Shown: piece by piece, positions 16,418 through 23,708 of the stretch
Layout of the letters: the number at the start of each line of letters is the position of its first letter
How positions within the stretch are numbered: position 1 is the stretch's first letter
Source: Candidatus Zixiibacteriota bacterium
GTDB lineage: Bacteria > Zixibacteria > MSB-5A5 > GN15 > PGXB01
Direction: 5' to 3'
Length of the DNA: 64,000 nt
NCBI GenBank assembly: GCA_016933955.1
Contig: JAFGTT010000015.1
Span: forward strand, 62,001-126,000
The notes under the pieces: model-generated
Seen by the model: only the letters and a program-made list of their open reading frames with translations
The model's database searches: none
What the model was told of the DNA's origin: nothing
Made by a program: the position numbers and the translations under genes

Positions 16418-18688
16418 TCAGCATTTTGAATAACCGCATGAACGACATACGACACAGCCGGAGTCGTGCTCAATCCGCCCACCGCAGTCAGGACAGAATT
16501 CCTGGGAAATATCCAAGTCCTCTTTTATCTTCTGGCCGTTACCGAAATGACTATGCAAAATATGAGCTATGGCATCGGGAATCGAAGAAATCAGGGCTCC
16601 GTTTCCGAAAACCGGTGAGGCTCCGCCGATACCCTTGAGTTGCTTTATAACCTTATCAACCGGAACGCCCGAACGCAGGGCCAGCGAGATCAAACGGCAA
16701 ATGGCTTCGGTGTCGGCCATGGTCGAATAGCCCGATTTGCCGATCTGGGCGAAAACCTCGAACGGCTTGCCATCGATTACATTGACCGTAACATAGAGAT
16801 TACCATAACCGGTTTTTATTTTCTCGGTGATACCGTGGAGAAATTGCGGCCGGTCTTTGACCTCCCGGCTCTCGGGAAGCTGTTTTTTCTCCGGAGTGGT
16901 TTTGGTGTCGGTGGCCCCGGTGGATAAAACCTGTTCCGAACGGCTCCCATCACGATAAATGGTAATCCCCTTACAGTCCAGTTCATAAGCCAGCATATAG
17001 GCTTTTTCGACATCCTCCACCGAAGCCTCATTGGGCAGATTAATGGTCTTGGATACGGCGTTGTCGCAGTATTTCTGGAAAGCCGCCTGCATCCGCACAT
17101 GCCATTCCGGACTGACATCATGAGTGGTGACAAATATCCGGCGGACATCTTCTGGAATTTCCTCATGTTCCGCAATGGAATTCGTTTGAGAAATCTTCTC
17201 CATCAATTCCTTATTGTAGAAACCGCGGGCCCGGGCAATCCGTTCGAATAAAGGATTAACTTCGATCATCCGGGTTTTATCCATCACCGTCCGGACATAG
17301 GAAACCGCAAAAAGCGGTTCGATTCCCGAAGAACAACTGGCAATTATTGAGATCGTACCGGTCGGCGCAATTGTCGTCACTGTCGAATTACGCATCGGCC
17401 GCCCCTGACCTTCCTTGTAGAAGAATGATTTATCCCAGTTGGGAAAGACTCCCCGGCGTTCGGCCAGTTTCCGTGATTCATCGTGCCCGGTCTTTTGTAT
17501 CCGCGACATGATTTTCTCGGCCAGTTCCAGGGCTTCATTGGTATTATACGGAATCCCCAGAATCACCAGCAAATCGGCCCAGCCCATCACACCCAGGCCT
17601 ATTTTCCTGTTTTGCTTGGTATGAAGGTCGATTTCCGGAAGCGGATACTTGTTGGCCTCGATAACATTATCCAGAAAATGAACACAACTCCGGACCGTTC
17701 GATCAAGCTTGTCCCAATCGATTTCATAACGCGACAATTCCCGCGGTGAATCCAGATCAACCACTGCCCGAACCATCTTGCTCAGATTCAGGGAACCCAG
17801 ATTACAGCTTTCGTAGGGTAAAAGCGGCTGTTCGCCGCACGGATTGGTCGATTCATATAATCCGACCTTCTTAACCGGATTGCCGTCGTTCATGCGATCC
17901 AGAAACATAAGTCCCGGTTCACCGGTATTATGGGCATGCGCGATAATTTTATCGAACACCGTCCGGGCCTGAAGCATGACCGGTTGCCCATCTTTGATAT
18001 ATACCGATCCGGTTTGGGGATCAATCAATTCATAACGCCCGTTTTCCTTAACGGCATTCATGAAAGCGTCGGTGATAGCCACGGATATATTAAAATTGGT
18101 CAACTCCGAAAGGTCATCCTTGCAGGAGATGAAATCCAGAATATCGGGATGGTCAACCCGTAAAATACCCATATTGGCACCGCGCCGGGTTCCTCCCTGC
18201 TTGACCGCTTCGGTGGCGGAATTGATCACCCTCATAAATGAAATCGGCCCCGAGGCCACCCCCGATGTCGAGGCGACAACCGCATTCCGGGGACGAAGCC
18301 GCGAAAAAGAAAAACCGGTCCCGCCTCCGGATTTATGAATCAGGGCGGTATGTTTGACGGCATCGAAAATCGATTCCATGGAATCGGCTACCGGTAAAAC
18401 AAAACAGGCCGACAGTTGCCCCAGTGGCCGCCCGGCATTCATCAGGGTAGGCGAATTGGGCATAAATTCGAGATTATACATCATATCATAAAAGGAATCC
18501 TCGATCGCGTGAGTTTCTTCGGTCGAAGCCCCGAACTTTTTTTCCGGTTCAGCTATGGCCCGGGCCACCCGGTGAAACAATTCCTCAGGAGTTTCCACTA
18601 CCTGCCCGTTATCATCCTTCTTGAGATAGCGGCGCTCCAGCACTTTCAGCGAATTCTCGGATAACTGAAATTCATTTTTATCTTCCAT
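16418..18688 (-). CDS. nrdJ: Adenosylcobalamin-dependent ribonucleotide reductase (class II)
   Basis: Enzyme of 756 residues that reduces ribonucleotides using a B12-generated thiyl radical. The substrate-site Cys is in LSACFVLPV, and the radical-site block is STNPCGEQPLLPYESCNLGS. TPTGTISIIA-like text (APTGTISIIASCSSGIEP) and FQKYCDNAVSKTINLP follow. The C-terminal tail has a zinc ribbon, CPDCGG to CRSCGYSKC, ending in Cys, which can carry reducing equivalents. The ATG at 18688 has AGGAG seven bases upstream, nine bases after the thyX stop. Enzyme activity does not need oxygen. Confidence 0.96.
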   Translation of the reverse strand: MEDKNEFQLSENSLKVLERRYLKKDDNGQVVETPEELFHRVARAIAEPEKKFGASTEETHAIEDSFYDMMYNLEFMPNSPTLMNAGRPLGQLSACFVLPVADSMESIFDAVKHTALIHKSGGGTGFSFSRLRPRNAVVASTSGVASGPISFMRVINSATEAVKQGGTRRGANMGILRVDHPDILDFISCKDDLSELTNFNISVAITDAFMNAVKENGRYELIDPQTGSVYIKDGQPVMLQARTVFDKIIAHAHNTGEPGLMFLDRMNDGNPVKKVGLYESTNPCGEQPLLPYESCNLGSLNLSKMVRAVVDLDSPRELSRYEIDWDKLDRTVRSCVHFLDNVIEANKYPLPEIDLHTKQNRKIGLGVMGWADLLVILGIPYNTNEALELAEKIMSRIQKTGHDESRKLAERRGVFPNWDKSFFYKEGQGRPMRNSTVTTIAPTGTISIIASCSSGIEPLFAVSYVRTVMDKTRMIEVNPLFERIARARGFYNKELMEKISQTNSIAEHEEIPEDVRRIFVTTHDVSPEWHVRMQAAFQKYCDNAVSKTINLPNEASVEDVEKAYMLAYELDCKGITIYRDGSRSEQVLSTGATDTKTTPEKKQLPESREVKDRPQFLHGITEKIKTGYGNLYVTVNVIDGKPFEVFAQIGKSGYSTMADTEAICRLISLALRSGVPVDKVIKQLKGIGGASPVFGNGALISSIPDAIAHILHSHFGNGQKIKEDLDISQEFCPDCGGRIEHDSGCVVCRSCGYSKC

Positions 18689-18697
18689 GACACGCTC

Positions 18698-19387
18698 CTA
18701 AGATTCAATTAATCGGGCCGATTTCGTTTCCCAGTCGATCTCGAAATCATCGAAAACAATTGGGGCTTCGCTCTTCATAATTTTCAACATATCCAGACAA
18801 ATACCCCTGATTTCCCAGTGAGCCCGCGGGTTGCACCGCACCTCGAAAATATGGCGGAATTCCCTGAAGTTGGCGGATATAACGATTTCCGAGGTCGTTC
18901 CTCCCGGCAGTATATATCGCGCATCCTCTTTCGGTATATCGGCTCCGATCATTTCATTATATAGTTCCTCGCATTTAATGGCCATATCCAGATATCTCTC
19001 CCGGAAATCCGTGGCCTCAATGGTTGGCGGCAGAACAACATCGAAATTACGTGTCTTGCCATATTCGACATACCGCTGCGACTCCTGTGATGGCGACATC
19101 AATCGGTGGCGGACCAACTCATGGGTAAAGGTACGTGAACCGCCCTTGATACGAAAAGTGGCCATGGCGTGCTCCAGCACCGAGTGATGCTTCTTTCTGA
19201 TAACTTTCTTGATAAGTTCTTCGGTCGAATCTGGCGGATTGTATCTGTGAAATGACAGATAACAGGTCCGGCAGGCCAGTTCAATTACCCGCTCGGCGTC
19301 CGGCGTTATGGCCATCAACTCCACCGATGGCCGGGCCACAACTTCCCTCATTTTCTCTCCCCGGATATTTGTGATTGTGCTGTCCAT
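18698..19387 (-). CDS. thyX: Flavin-dependent thymidylate synthase
   Basis: Enzyme of 229 residues that makes dTMP using FAD and methylenetetrahydrofolate. The ThyX motif RHRLMSPSQESQRYVEY (RHRxxSxxxxSxR) is intact, with SVLEHAMATFRI before it and RHIFEVRCNPRAHWEIR after it. I use the ATG at 19387; an ATG twelve codons on (MREVVARP) could also serve. It is the first gene of a thyX-nrdJ pair that supplies dTTP and the other dNTPs. It has a 5' leader of about 165 bases with its own promoter. Confidence 0.95.
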   Translation of the reverse strand: MDSTITNIRGEKMREVVARPSVELMAITPDAERVIELACRTCYLSFHRYNPPDSTEELIKKVIRKKHHSVLEHAMATFRIKGGSRTFTHELVRHRLMSPSQESQRYVEYGKTRNFDVVLPPTIEATDFRERYLDMAIKCEELYNEMIGADIPKEDARYILPGGTTSEIVISANFREFRHIFEVRCNPRAHWEIRGICLDMLKIMKSEAPIVFDDFEIDWETKSARLIES

Positions 19388-19439
19388 GTCAATATAACCT
19401 CTTTATTCCCTTTAAAGTGTCACTTTCCTGCGGTTTTTT

Positions 19440-19549
19440 CTATGAGGGTAAAAACACCCCCCCAGTTTCAGCCCCCATAACAACATAAGTCTCAGCCTCT
19501 TAATAGCTTACAAAGCAGTAATGCCTGTTGGCCTCTCCACCCCTCATAG
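19440..19549 (-). promoter_or_regulatory. Folded 5' leader RNA of thyX-nrdJ
   Basis: On the minus strand CTATGAGGG (19541-19549) pairs perfectly with CCCTCATAG (19440-19448), closing a 110-base domain. Inside is a hairpin with TTAC/GTAA plus a GC foot, and two G-runs of five and seven (C-runs at 19472-19476 and 19457-19463 on plus). The closing stem begins a few bases after the predicted transcription start and ends 52 bases before the ATG. It does not match my memory of cobalamin, TPP or THF riboswitches. Confidence 0.55.
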
Positions 19550-19559
19550 CGCGGGTAGC

Positions 19560-19588
19560 AGACTAAAAAAAACTCGCCGCCAAGTCAA
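19560..19588 (-). promoter_or_regulatory. Promoter of thyX-nrdJ
   Basis: On the minus strand TTGACT (19583-19588), exactly 17 bases, TAGTCT (19560-19565). It would start transcription at about 19553, immediately before the leader stem. Confidence 0.65.
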
Positions 19589-19616
19589 TAAAAAAATGTC
19601 GATATTTCAAAAAAAA

Positions 19617-19647
19617 TCACAATATATTGTGTCTCAATATTTTGAGA
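19617..19647. promoter_or_regulatory. nrdR box: NrdR-box-like tandem palindromes
   Basis: CACAATATATTGTG (19618-19631) is a perfect palindrome, and with flanks matches the NrdR consensus acaCwATATaTwGwgt at nearly every position. A second, imperfect copy (TCTCAATATTTTGAGA, 19632-19647) follows directly. Known NrdR boxes are usually about 31 bases centre to centre; these are 15 apart. They sit about 30 bases upstream of the -35 of the thyX-nrdJ promoter. Confidence 0.6.
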
Positions 19648-19832
19648 TGTATTCATATTGTATATTACCAACCCTTTTCCCAAAATGGTAATTTAGCTCC
19701 ATAAGTCTTAATTGGATAACCGGCTCCGACCCGCTCATAGAGGCAATAATTACCCATAGGTATCCCGACCGTGACCATAAATCCCAGTTTCCATCTGGTT
19801 CCAAGACAATGATCTCAATGGCGAAAAAGACC
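19648..19832. other. Intergenic stretch with no supported feature
   Basis: AT-rich at the left (19648-19700), then mixed sequence. I see no convincing ORF, hairpin or promoter here apart from weak elements. Further right, TTGACA (19833-19838) has only GATTTT at 17 bases, and TATAAC (19869-19874) has TTTATA at 17 bases; one of these may drive the STAS gene. Confidence 0.4.
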
Positions 19833-19963
19833 TTGACATAACTCGTTTATATTTAGATTTTTGCATTGTATAACGAGGGCGAGACGAATAAATTTTAACA
19901 TGGCAACAAGACAATAAAAGCTGCGTAGGTATAAAAAGACAAACCGGAGGTTCCAAAAACCAG

Positions 19964-20299
19964 ATGAGGCTCAACGATTATGAACAGGATGGGGTGTGGG
20001 TACTCGAGCCTAAGGGCAAAATCATGGGGGGACCGGATGCCACCATCCTTCATGAAAAATTGCATGAGTTAATTGAACAGGGCAAGAAGAAAGTAATTAT
20101 AAACCTCTCCAGGGTTGAATGGATGAATTCAACCGGATTAGGAATACTGATCTCCGGACTGACTACCCTGCGCAACAATCATGGTGATTTGAAACTGGCC
20201 AATGTGACCGACAAGATTCAATCGCTTCTGACCATTACCAAGCTGGTAACGGTTTTCGAGGCTTTCGATTCGGTCGAGGATGCCATCAAATCGTTCTAA
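19964..20299 (+). CDS. STAS-domain anti-sigma factor antagonist
   Basis: SpoIIAA/RsbV-like protein of 111 residues. The central VEWMNSTGLGILISGLTTL carries the Ser that a partner kinase would phosphorylate. In partner switching the unphosphorylated form binds the anti-sigma kinase and frees the sigma factor. GGAGG lies 13 bases before the ATG. It is followed by a strong terminator and then by the kinase gene, while a SpoIIE phosphatase follows at 20824, so the three form a full module. Confidence 0.9.
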   Translation: MRLNDYEQDGVWVLEPKGKIMGGPDATILHEKLHELIEQGKKKVIINLSRVEWMNSTGLGILISGLTTLRNNHGDLKLANVTDKIQSLLTITKLVTVFEAFDSVEDAIKSF

Positions 20300-20327
20300 C
20301 CATTTGGAGATAGATAATTATAATGTG

Positions 20328-20356
20328 GGCAGGTTATGTCGGACCTGCCTTTTTTA
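20328..20356 (+). terminator. Terminator between the STAS and anti-sigma genes
   Basis: GGCAGGT (20328-20334) pairs with ACCTGCC (20343-20349), eight-base loop, followed by six or seven Ts. It would end most STAS transcripts before the anti-sigma gene. The first ATG of the longer kinase frame (20336) lies in its loop, arguing for a later start. Confidence 0.85.
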
Positions 20357-20377
20357 TTTAAGATGGAACCCTATAAC

Positions 20378-20800
20378 ATGAAAAGACCAATTATCACTGA
20401 AAATCAGATTAAAATTCCTTCATCCCAGGAATATCTGCCCGATGTCGACATTTTTGTCGAAGGGAGGTTGGCTGAATTCGGCGTCAATGAATCGGCCATC
20501 GCCGATATCGCCATATCCGTTACCGAACTGGTCAATAACGCCATTACTCATGGCAACAAATCCGTTTTTGAAAAAACGGTTATCGTCGATATCGGCAAAA
20601 GTAATTCAACGGTGGAAATTTCCGTCACCGATGAAGGGAACGGATTCAATCCCGACGAAGTTGAAAATCCCATCGATGATAAAAACCTCCTCAAAGAGGT
20701 CGGACGGGGGATTTTTATCACGCGATCGCTCATGGATAAGGTTGAATTCAATTCCCGACCCGGTCGCGGAACCAAAGTCACCATAAAAAAACATATTTGA
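20378..20800 (+). CDS. Anti-sigma factor serine kinase (RsbW/SpoIIAB-like)
   Basis: GHKL-fold kinase of 140 residues. N box ELVNNAITHGN, G1 box DEGNGFNP, G2 box GRGIFITRSLMD and a closing SRPGRGTKVTI are all present. It should phosphorylate the STAS antagonist and bind a sigma factor or other target. I start at the ATG at 20378 (MKRPIITENQ) because the earlier ATG at 20336 is inside the terminator; the ATG at 20363 is also possible. The next gene begins 23 bases after its stop. No sigma factor gene is in the window. Confidence 0.88.
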   Translation: MKRPIITENQIKIPSSQEYLPDVDIFVEGRLAEFGVNESAIADIAISVTELVNNAITHGNKSVFEKTVIVDIGKSNSTVEISVTDEGNGFNPDEVENPIDDKNLLKEVGRGIFITRSLMDKVEFNSRPGRGTKVTIKKHI

Positions 20801-20823
20801 GGAATTTTCGGTCTAATTAAGTA

Positions 20824-23070
20824 ATGGAGTTCATTCAACCCATAACGACCGCGATCTATTTTATTTTCGGCGGTATTTTTCTGTTTTTGGCCTACAGCAT
20901 CCTGCGGGATGACTTCGCGGGACGGCTTAACCGTGTCACCGGTTTGATGCTCTTTTTCGCCGCCTTGGGACCGATCTTTCTTGCCCTTGGATCTATTGTG
21001 GAACCCACCGTCTCGTCGGGAGCACCATTCAAGGAATCGGTTGTATATAACTTACTTTATACCTGGGAGCTTTTTTTCCCGGCCTTTCTCTTATTTTCCT
21101 GGGTTTTTCCGGTTGATCGACTCTCCAGTCTGCGACACCCCCGACTGCGCCTGTTTATCTTCTTCCCTCACCTTTTCCACCTGCTTCTGGCTATTGTATT
21201 TAACAATCCGGAAAAAATACTTGGTCTTCTCGATATCGAATCAGGCGAGGGTTTTATCTCGCTCATCCTGGAACCCCTGACCTTTCTGCTCAAGTGGATC
21301 GTACTCGGTTTCACTCTCCTTCTGAGTTCGGAGAAGACCCTCTTTGCCGTGATCAATGTCATTTACGTCATTCTTGCTCTCTATTTTATAATCCGCGGGC
21401 GGGCGCAGATTTCCAGCGAACCGATACGAAACCGCTCCACTGTAATCATTTATGGTATTTCCATTGCCATGGGTATTTACACTTTCGGATTTCTGCTTCC
21501 GGATATCTTTACTGTTGACCTGTCATCCACCCTGAAAACAATTCTGATAATATTCACCCTATTTATCGGGGGCGGTTCTATCATCTGGTCGATAGTGACC
21601 CATCAGTTTCTCGACATTACTGTCCTGGTCAGGCAATCATTGGTGTATACCATTTCATCGGCGATCCTGGTGGGGATGTACATACTATTGGTCGGACAAA
21701 CCAATATTATGCTGGCATCGATCTTCGGCGAAAAAACCACCATCGCCAATATTGCCTTTATTGTCCTGGCCCTGATACTTTTTCAGCCGATTAACTCCCG
21801 TCTGGATAACATCATCAACCGTTTTTTCATTAAACGCCATACCGATTATCGAAATGTGATGGAGGAACTCTCGCGGAGATTGACCTCGGTTCTGGATCTC
21901 AATCAGGTTCGTGGAACCATTGAGAGGACTCTCCAGTCAAGCATTCTGATAGGGCGCATATATTTTGTCCTTTTTGACGACAAGATCAACGATTATGTCC
22001 TGCTTTCATCGGAAGATTTCCCGGAGATGGTCGCCATTGACCGCAACGATATTTTCCTCGGCGGAGTCGGTCAACTCGATTTTCCGACCACGATCGATCG
22101 CCTATCTCTGTATTCCCAGAACAGCCGCCTCTACGAAGAAATTCACCGCCGCAGAATCCAGTTGATACTGCCGCTCAAAGACGCCAACCATATGCTGGGT
22201 TTCCTGGCCCTGACAGCAAAAATTTCCGGTTTCCGATATAATGCCGAAGATATCAGCATGCTGGGCGTTATTGCCAATCAACTGGTCACTGTCTTGACCA
22301 ATGTTCGTCTTTATCTCGATTCTCTGGAAAAACAACGCCTGCATGATGAAATGACCATGGCTCGACAAATTCAGCTCGACCTGTTACCCAAATATCCTCC
22401 CCGATCCGATTCCTATGAAATATGCGCCTGTTCCTTTCCCTCGCGAACCATCGGAGGCGATTTCTATGATTTTATCGGTAAAAACGATGGGCGTTTTGGG
22501 CTGGTGATTGCCGATGCTTCGGGCAAAGGTTTGCCGGCCGCTCTCATGGTAACCCAGATCCAGGCCATGCTGCGTTCCGAAATCGGCAACGAGAACAGTA
22601 TTTCGCGAATACTTGGAAATGTCAACCGCTATGTTACCCAGATGACCTCTTCGGAAAGGTTTGCCACCCTCTTTTACGGCGAATTTGATCCCGTCTCCAA
22701 CAGATTCTACTACGCCAACGCCGGACATAACTACCCTATTCTGGTCCGCGCCGATGGTTCTTATGAATTTCTCTCAAGGGGAGGTATGTTGATCGGGGCC
22801 TTCAGTAACGCCATGTACGAGGACTCCATGATTCAACTGAACAAGGATGACCTGATTTTCTTCTATACCGATGGGTTATCCGAGGCCATGAACGATAATG
22901 AAGAGGAATACGGGGAGGAACGAATTATCAATCAGGTTGTAGAAAAAAGAACCTTAACCACGGAGGAACTGGCCCGGGCTATTCTGAAGGACAAGGAAAG
23001 CTTTGATCCAGCGGATCCGCCCCGGGATGACACCACTCTGGTAATCCTGAAAATCCTTAAAGGAGTCTGA
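20824..23070 (+). CDS. Membrane SpoIIE/RsbU-type protein phosphatase with GAF domain
   Basis: A protein of 748 residues. About eight hydrophobic segments fill residues 1-330, a 7TM-like sensor region. A GAF-like domain spans about 345-495, ending in MLGVIANQLVTVLTNVRLYL. The PP2C/SpoIIE domain follows a linker with ARQIQLDLLPK; metal-binding and catalytic text is RTIGGDFYDFI, VIADASGKGLPAALM, FYANAGHNYP and FFYTDGLSEAM. It should dephosphorylate the STAS antagonist in response to a membrane or ligand signal. It overlaps nothing; the Nudix gene starts one base after its stop. Confidence 0.92.
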   Translation: MEFIQPITTAIYFIFGGIFLFLAYSILRDDFAGRLNRVTGLMLFFAALGPIFLALGSIVEPTVSSGAPFKESVVYNLLYTWELFFPAFLLFSWVFPVDRLSSLRHPRLRLFIFFPHLFHLLLAIVFNNPEKILGLLDIESGEGFISLILEPLTFLLKWIVLGFTLLLSSEKTLFAVINVIYVILALYFIIRGRAQISSEPIRNRSTVIIYGISIAMGIYTFGFLLPDIFTVDLSSTLKTILIIFTLFIGGGSIIWSIVTHQFLDITVLVRQSLVYTISSAILVGMYILLVGQTNIMLASIFGEKTTIANIAFIVLALILFQPINSRLDNIINRFFIKRHTDYRNVMEELSRRLTSVLDLNQVRGTIERTLQSSILIGRIYFVLFDDKINDYVLLSSEDFPEMVAIDRNDIFLGGVGQLDFPTTIDRLSLYSQNSRLYEEIHRRRIQLILPLKDANHMLGFLALTAKISGFRYNAEDISMLGVIANQLVTVLTNVRLYLDSLEKQRLHDEMTMARQIQLDLLPKYPPRSDSYEICACSFPSRTIGGDFYDFIGKNDGRFGLVIADASGKGLPAALMVTQIQAMLRSEIGNENSISRILGNVNRYVTQMTSSERFATLFYGEFDPVSNRFYYANAGHNYPILVRADGSYEFLSRGGMLIGAFSNAMYEDSMIQLNKDDLIFFYTDGLSEAMNDNEEEYGEERIINQVVEKRTLTTEELARAILKDKESFDPADPPRDDTTLVILKILKGV

Positions 23071-23071
23071 C

Positions 23072-23638
23072 GTGACGGATATGTCCCATGATGAAAAATT
23101 CCTTTTTGAACGAAAAAGCAATTTTCTCGGTTATAAATACTGTCCCCGGTGCGGAAGTAAACTCGCAAAACAGATCATTGACAATAGCCCACGCCTGAAA
23201 TGTACCTCGAACTCATGTGATTTCATCTACTATCATAATCCCATCCCGGCGGCCGGAGCAATGGTCATTGATAATGGCAAAATACTTCTGGTACAACGGG
23301 CCGTTATACCCAAAATCGGCTGGTGGTGCATCCCCGCCGGATTCATGGAATGGCAGGAGCACCCGTCTGATACTGCCATTCGGGAATTGCGCGAAGAAAC
23401 CGGCCTGGATATAAAGATCGATTCATTCTTTGAGGTCTATTCCGGTCAGGACGACCCCCGCCTTAACGCTGTTCTGATTCTTTATCTGGCCACACCTGAA
23501 GGGGGTCGTTTGCGGGCCGATGATGATGCTCTCGATGCCCGTTTTTTTGGATTTGATGAGTTGCCGGAAAAAATCGCTTTCATCTCCCACCGTCAGGCGC
23601 TGGCCGATTACCGGGAAAGATTTATTAAAGGCAAATAA
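23072..23638 (+). CDS. Nudix hydrolase with N-terminal zinc ribbon
   Basis: A protein of 188 residues. The N-terminus carries a zinc ribbon (CPRCGSKL, then C and C in KCTSNSCDF), as in NudC-type and ADP-ribose pyrophosphatases. The Nudix box is complete: GFMEWQEHPSDTAIRELREE followed by TGL. The start is GTG at 23072 with AGGAG seven bases upstream. The substrate, likely a nucleoside diphosphate derivative such as NADH or ADP-ribose, is inferred. One base separates it from the phosphatase gene, so both share a message. Confidence 0.9.
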   Translation: MTDMSHDEKFLFERKSNFLGYKYCPRCGSKLAKQIIDNSPRLKCTSNSCDFIYYHNPIPAAGAMVIDNGKILLVQRAVIPKIGWWCIPAGFMEWQEHPSDTAIRELREETGLDIKIDSFFEVYSGQDDPRLNAVLILYLATPEGGRLRADDDALDARFFGFDELPEKIAFISHRQALADYRERFIKGK

Positions 23639-23708
23639 TATCTTGCCGTTATGTTCCAATATGGTTTATTTTTTAATCCGAATGGATGCTTGAAAAAGGA
23701 ATGATGGA

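Noticed and set aside
19388-19560. Cobalamin riboswitch before thyX-nrdJ
   Set aside because: The B12-box type segments and the usual kissing-loop core cannot be found; the folded leader is real but not of that class as far as I can tell.
20336-20377. Longer N-terminus for the anti-sigma kinase
   Set aside because: The first codons lie inside the terminator hairpin and give residues not shared with the family.
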